A stretch of 64,000 bases of DNA, from contig NC_090990.1 of assembly GCF_041146395.1 (NCBI RefSeq), positions 48,963,501 through 49,027,500 of the forward strand, in the 5' to 3' direction. Positions 60,035-64,000 of this stretch are shown piece after piece. Both the position numbers and the translations under genes were made by a program. The notes beneath the pieces were generated by a model. That model saw nothing but the letters and a program-made list of their open reading frames with translations, did no database searches and was not told the DNA's origin. This DNA comes from Eulemur rufifrons (lineage: Eukaryota; Chordata; Mammalia; Primates; Lemuridae). Position 1 is the first letter of the stretch; every line of letters begins with the position of its first letter.

Positions 60035-60300
60035 GTTACAGCAGCTGAATGAGCACTTATAGAACACTGGTGCTAGGCAATTTCACATATATTACATTGA
60101 TTTTTTTTTTTAAATTTTTTAAATTATTTCAGCATATTATGGGGGTACATAAGTTTAGGTTACATATATTATTACATTGATTTTTGCTAAATAACCTTGA
60201 AGGAAAAATCCTATTATAGATGAGGAAACTGAAGATCTAAGAGATATAAAATAAATTACCTGTAATTTATGACTATTAAGTAGGAGAGCTAGTTTTTGAA
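60035..60300 (-). mobile_element. MIR (antisense) split by a recent L1 3' end
   Basis: 60035-60100 (TGAATGAGCACTTATAGAAC, then TGCTAGGCAATTTCACATAT) and 60186-60300 (ATCCTATTATAGATGAGGAA, then AGTAGGAGAGCTAGTTTTTG) are the two parts of one antisense MIR, interrupted by an L1 tail. Confidence 0.75.
60106..60169 (-). mobile_element. Short LINE-1 3'-end insertion (lemur-type), with 16-bp TSD
   Basis: T-rich start, then TTTCAGCATATTATGGGGGT, ACATAAGTTTAGGTTACATA, which I recognise as the antisense 3' end of strepsirrhine L1s. Flanked by perfect 16-bp duplications TATTACATTGATTTTT at 60090-60105 and 60170-60185. Extreme 5' truncation: only about 60 bp. Confidence 0.85.
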
Positions 60301-60624
60301 ATGTTTGATACAAAGTTATATTATCTGTCTTCTTAATTTATTGTAAATTGATTTAAATTTATTTTAGAATATTAAATATTTATTTATTTTTAAAAAAATG
60401 TATGTATTCATCCAAAACAGGAGTCTCTGCTACACTCTGCCTTTTATCGACATAATTCAAGTGCAGGAGAGTTACCACATAGTCTTTGTGTGTCTTCTCA
60501 CTGATTGTCAAAAAGTTCTTTCTTAAATTGAACCAGAACATACTTATTTTAACTTCTCTGGACTATGTGATCCTGGACAGTTCCCAGGATGAAATCTTTA
60601 GGGACATACGTACCTCTAATGTTT

Positions 60625-60760
60625 CTGTAAAATGTCTGCCATCACAATCACTCACACTGCTTATCTCATTCGAATTTCAGAACAACTCCATGAGGTAGGT
60701 GGCAGTATTATTACTGGCAATATCCAGAAAGGCCAAGGATCCCAGCTAGTATACAAAACA
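60625..60760 (-). mobile_element. MIR SINE fragment (antisense)
   Basis: CTGCTTATCTCATTCGAATT, then AACAACTCCATGAGGTAGGT, match antisense MIR. Confidence 0.65.
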
Positions 60761-60799
60761 CCCCAGCTAGTAGGTAATTTGTTTGTCCTCAAATTAATT

Positions 60800-61580
60800 T
60801 TTAGTTTGGCTATTTTTTTTAATATAAATTTTAAGCATATGTTTATACCCACGTATCTTGCTAGTTTCATTCAGTGTCATATGGCTTAGAAGCACCCATG
60901 TTGATATCTGCAGTTAAGGTTCATTTATTTTCAGTTCTGTATTATTCCGTTATATGCAATTTATATGTCCATTTTATGGTTGATGATGTTTGGGTTGCTT
61001 CTAGTGTTTTGATTTTTGTTCATATCTCCGTACACCCTTACACAATTCAGATGGAATAAATTCTTTAATTGTAGGAACTTAATTGCCCCTGGCCTCCTGC
61101 CAATTAAATGCTGCTAGGACTGCGTGTTGTGTGTGTTTCTCCATACACATTTCCAAATGCCCCACGTGGTGGTGGGGCCGGGGAGCTTTGTTTAGCTCAG
61201 GTGGAGAATCCGTCTGTAGGATAGAAGTGCTGGGTATCAGAGTATTCAGCATGACTGGTCAGTGTCAAATGGGCTCCACAGTGGTTGTCATGGGTCACAC
61301 TCCCAAGAAAGTATATTAGAAATTTGCTGATCCCTCCTCAAAAGTTGGAGCTGATTTTTAATCCTTTGCTAATTTGGGGTATCTGAAATTGAATCTAATG
61401 AGTTCATTTGTTTTACTCTGAGGACTAATGAGGTTGAAAGGCTTCTTTTTCTTTTTCTTTTTTTTTTTTTTTTTTGCATGTTTAGGGAACAATTTTTCGT
61501 GGTTTTTTGTTCTATTAAATATTAATGCTCTTTGTTCTTTTTTTTTTTAAGTTTAGAAGTTGAAAAATGTTGTATATGTT
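60800..61580 (-). mobile_element. Old LINE-1 fragment, diverged (antisense), part 1
   Basis: TATGTCCATTTTATGGTTGA, TTTGGGTTGCTTCTAGTGTT and GGCTCCACAGTGGTTGTCAT resemble antisense L1 3' sequence at high divergence. A T-tract lies at 61455-61475. Confidence 0.6.
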
Positions 61581-61582
61581 CT

Positions 61583-61785
61583 AGATCAGTGCTGTCCAAA
61601 GAGAACTGTGATGATGTTTGATATCCGTGCTGTCTGATGAGCAGCTACTAGTCACATGTTGTGACTACTGAGTACCTGAAATGTGTCTAGAGCTACCACT
61701 GATAATTAAATTTTAAATTTCATTTAATTTTAATTAAAATAGCTACATTTTGGCTGGTAGTTGCCATATTAGATTGCCTTACAGA
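61583..61785. mobile_element. hAT-type MITE nested in old L1
   Basis: CAGTGCTGTCCAAAGAGAAC start, TACTAGTCACATGTTGTGAC, GTACCTGAAATGTGTCTAGA and TAGTTGCCATATTAGATTG follow the CAGTGCTGTCCAATAG-type MITE order, with L1 sequence on both sides. Confidence 0.7.
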
Positions 61786-62330
61786 TTTATGTTTCATAAA
61801 TATGTTCTCCCAGTTTTTGGTTTGTTTTTTCACCTCATATTATCTTTTAAAGAATTTTAAAGTTTTAATTTTAACTGAGTCAGTTTTTAAAATCAGTCTT
61901 CTCCATTTTGGTTTTTGGTTTTTGTGTTAAAGAAATTCTTTTCCACCCCTAAAGACATAAATATATTCTCCTATATTGTCTTCTAAAACATTTGACTTTC
62001 TTATTTAAGACTTTTATCCACCTGGAATTGATTTTGGTGTTGGATATGAAGTAGATATCCAATTTCATTTTTCCCCCGTATGTATTTCCAAATGTCCTAT
62101 GACTATGCATTGAACAATCTGTCCTTTTGTCATTTGTTTTCAATCATTAGTTGAGTTTTCCTGTATGTGTGAATTTGATTTGGTTCCACTGCTCTACTTA
62201 ATCCATCACTGTGACAGTATCACATGATCTTAGTGATGAGTTTTACAACAAGTTTTGGTATTTAGTGGGGTGACACTGCCCTCTCCATTTACGTTTCTTG
62301 ATTTTCCATCTTGGCCAAGCCCTGAAGTTG
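61786..62330 (-). mobile_element. Old LINE-1 fragment (antisense), part 2
   Basis: ATTTAAGACTTTTATCCACC, GGAATTGATTTTGGTGTTGG, AGATATCCAATTTCATTTTT and CTATGACTATGCATTGAACA match the same antisense L1 region as 32.75-32.9 kb, more diverged. Confidence 0.8.
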
Positions 62331-62334
62331 TTTC

Positions 62335-64000
62335 CTATCCCTAGTGCTCTGTGCTGTCCTCCAAGTGGAAGCTCAAGGTCACCGGATGGTGCCACATTCT
62401 CAGAAGGAAAGTAGGATTTGGCACTGGCTTACTTCCTAGATTTCCTGCTTTCACATCATTTGAGGACTCAGTGCTCCTAACAGTGATTTTTTTTTTTAAC
62501 CCCCATTCATGCCATTAGCCTTTTAACAATTATATTTAATGAGAACAATTGTAACTGCTTATAGGATATGTTTGATAAGCAAAAACAGAGTAGTAATTCA
62601 AAGCAGATTATTGATCTATGTGCTCTTAATTTTAGCTCACAATCTTAAAAAGAAAGGGAACCACTTCTTTATGGTTAATTTTTGCATATTTTTGTACTGT
62701 CTAGAATTTTGACATGAGTGTTCTATCCATCCTTTCTCCTTTGGATTAATGAAAACTAGAGCCCCATGGGTTCTTGCCCTCCCCCTTTACTAATCAGATC
62801 TTATTGAGCATTGGATCTGACTTGCGCACACTATGTAACTTGGCAGAAAATCTAACATGTTGTTAATATCTTCTGGTTAGGGGAGCAAAGTAATTAACAC
62901 TAATAAAAAACATTTTGTGATTCTTGACTCTTACCACAAAACTCTCTGTGGTATATATTTTTCCTTGCTTATTATTTCTTTTAAATTAACTTTAAGGGTG
63001 TGGGTCTAAATTGCCTAGCAATGTGTTTTAAATCTTTAATTAGTTCACTATATGTAGTTTTGCTGCCAAAGAAACTATGGCAACAGCCTCGGAAAAAATT
63101 AAAATCCTATGCACACATTCTTGTGTGGAACACCTCCCATGGACTCCGTTTTTGAATACTTTAAGAAATTAAGTTTGCCCACATAAGGGCATTATATAAA
63201 GTTGAACCTGAATCAAGAAAAATAAATTTCTGAGCAAGTGCTTCAGAAAATAATAAAATATGGTCTATGAAACACAAAGCAGAGAAGGAAAAACAAAAGG
63301 AGAAAGTTTCTTGGGGTGTTTGATTGCATCACTGAAGGGATCAGAGCCACTTGTTTCAGGAGTTCTAACTCTTTCTCAAATGTTCTAGTAAATTCTTTAT
63401 GTTAACAATTTACTCAATGAAATGGTAAGTACATGTTTCAAAAACTCTTGAATTGCTGGCAGCAGTGGTTTTAAAGGACTTTAGAATTCTTTTGAGATGG
63501 GCCAATGTGGTAAGGGAACTACTTATACTGGAGATGTACCTGATGTTTGGTCAAGGGCATTCCTGTAGGTTTCTTCCTCTCCCTTCTATGGTGTCAGTTT
63601 TTATCTCTCCTGGGTCATATTCATCTGCATGTAAACATGCTGTTCTCCTGTCACAAACAAACAACAAGCCCTCCTCTCCAACTACTACCCATTTCTTTTT
63701 CTCCCTTTGAGGCACACCCCATCAAAAGAGGCATCTGTGCTCATTAGGTCCAGTTCTGCCATTTTCTCTTATGCCTACTCCGGTAAAGCTTCTTGCCCTA
63801 CCAAGGTCACCAGTGACCGCCACATTGCCAATTCCAGGGTCCTCATTTACTGAACGTTAGTACTGAATCGTTGATCCTTTCCATCTGCCTTGATATACCT
63901 TGACTTAGGTGTTCGGGACACCACACTTGCCTCCTTGCCTTTCTTGGCACATTCCTGCCCAGGGCCTTTGCATGGGTGCAAATAGCATATATCCCTGTGG
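62335..64000. other. Unique AT-rich non-coding DNA
   Basis: No gene seen. 63545-63990 is pyrimidine-rich and faintly L2-like (GCACATTCCTGCCCAGGGCC at 63947-63966). Confidence 0.5.

Overview
The window looks like nuclear DNA of a strepsirrhine primate (lemur or loris lineage). Four Alu copies (6673-7010, 20034-20359, 21753-22108, 28363-28699) have the A-rich linker with GGACAACTAAAAATATATA-type sequence between the arms and the AGGTTGCTGTGAGCTA-type right arm that I know from lemur and galago Alus. Older AluJ/FLAM copies and the general mammalian MIR, L2, L1M and hAT-MITE background are also present. Family names are from memory of consensus sequences; no database was searched.

Nearly all of the 64 kb is non-coding. 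None of the open frames of 60-156 codons is convincing as a gene: most lie in repeats or in the GC-rich island, and many begin at non-ATG codons. The best coding evidence is one short internal exon candidate on the + strand at 58379-58441 (63 nt, 21 codons, strong acceptor and donor). About 43.5 kb upstream lies a CpG island (about 14440-14930), the only promoter-like GC-rich block. The simplest reading is a CpG-island promoter followed by a very large intron and a small downstream exon of a + strand gene; that the two belong to one gene is inference. I could not name the gene.

Layout: 1-14 kb, sparse unique DNA with MIR/L2, one young Alu, a 455-bp hAT MITE and a (GT)n tract; 10.8-11.1 kb holds an unexplained three-copy direct/inverted repeat. 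14.4-15.0 kb, CpG island with a G-run. 15-31 kb, dense MIR/L2, three young Alus, and a U2 snRNA-derived retro-fragment at 25.9 kb with its own flanking repeats. 30.4-33.7 kb, old LINE-1 blocks and an AluJ. 35.4-40 kb, the longest repeat-poor stretch. 41.8-49.1 kb, a pile-up of old repeats including a MIR split by an L1 and a hAT MITE with terminal inverted repeats. 49-58 kb, mostly unique DNA with L1 and AluJ. 58.4 kb, the exon candidate. 60-62.3 kb, a MIR split by a recent L1 3' end and an old L1 split by a hAT MITE.

I see no exotic undescribed system. The most useful items are the exon candidate, the U2 fragment, the 10.8-kb repeat triad, the nested insertions and a few motif-dense unique segments that could be regulatory.
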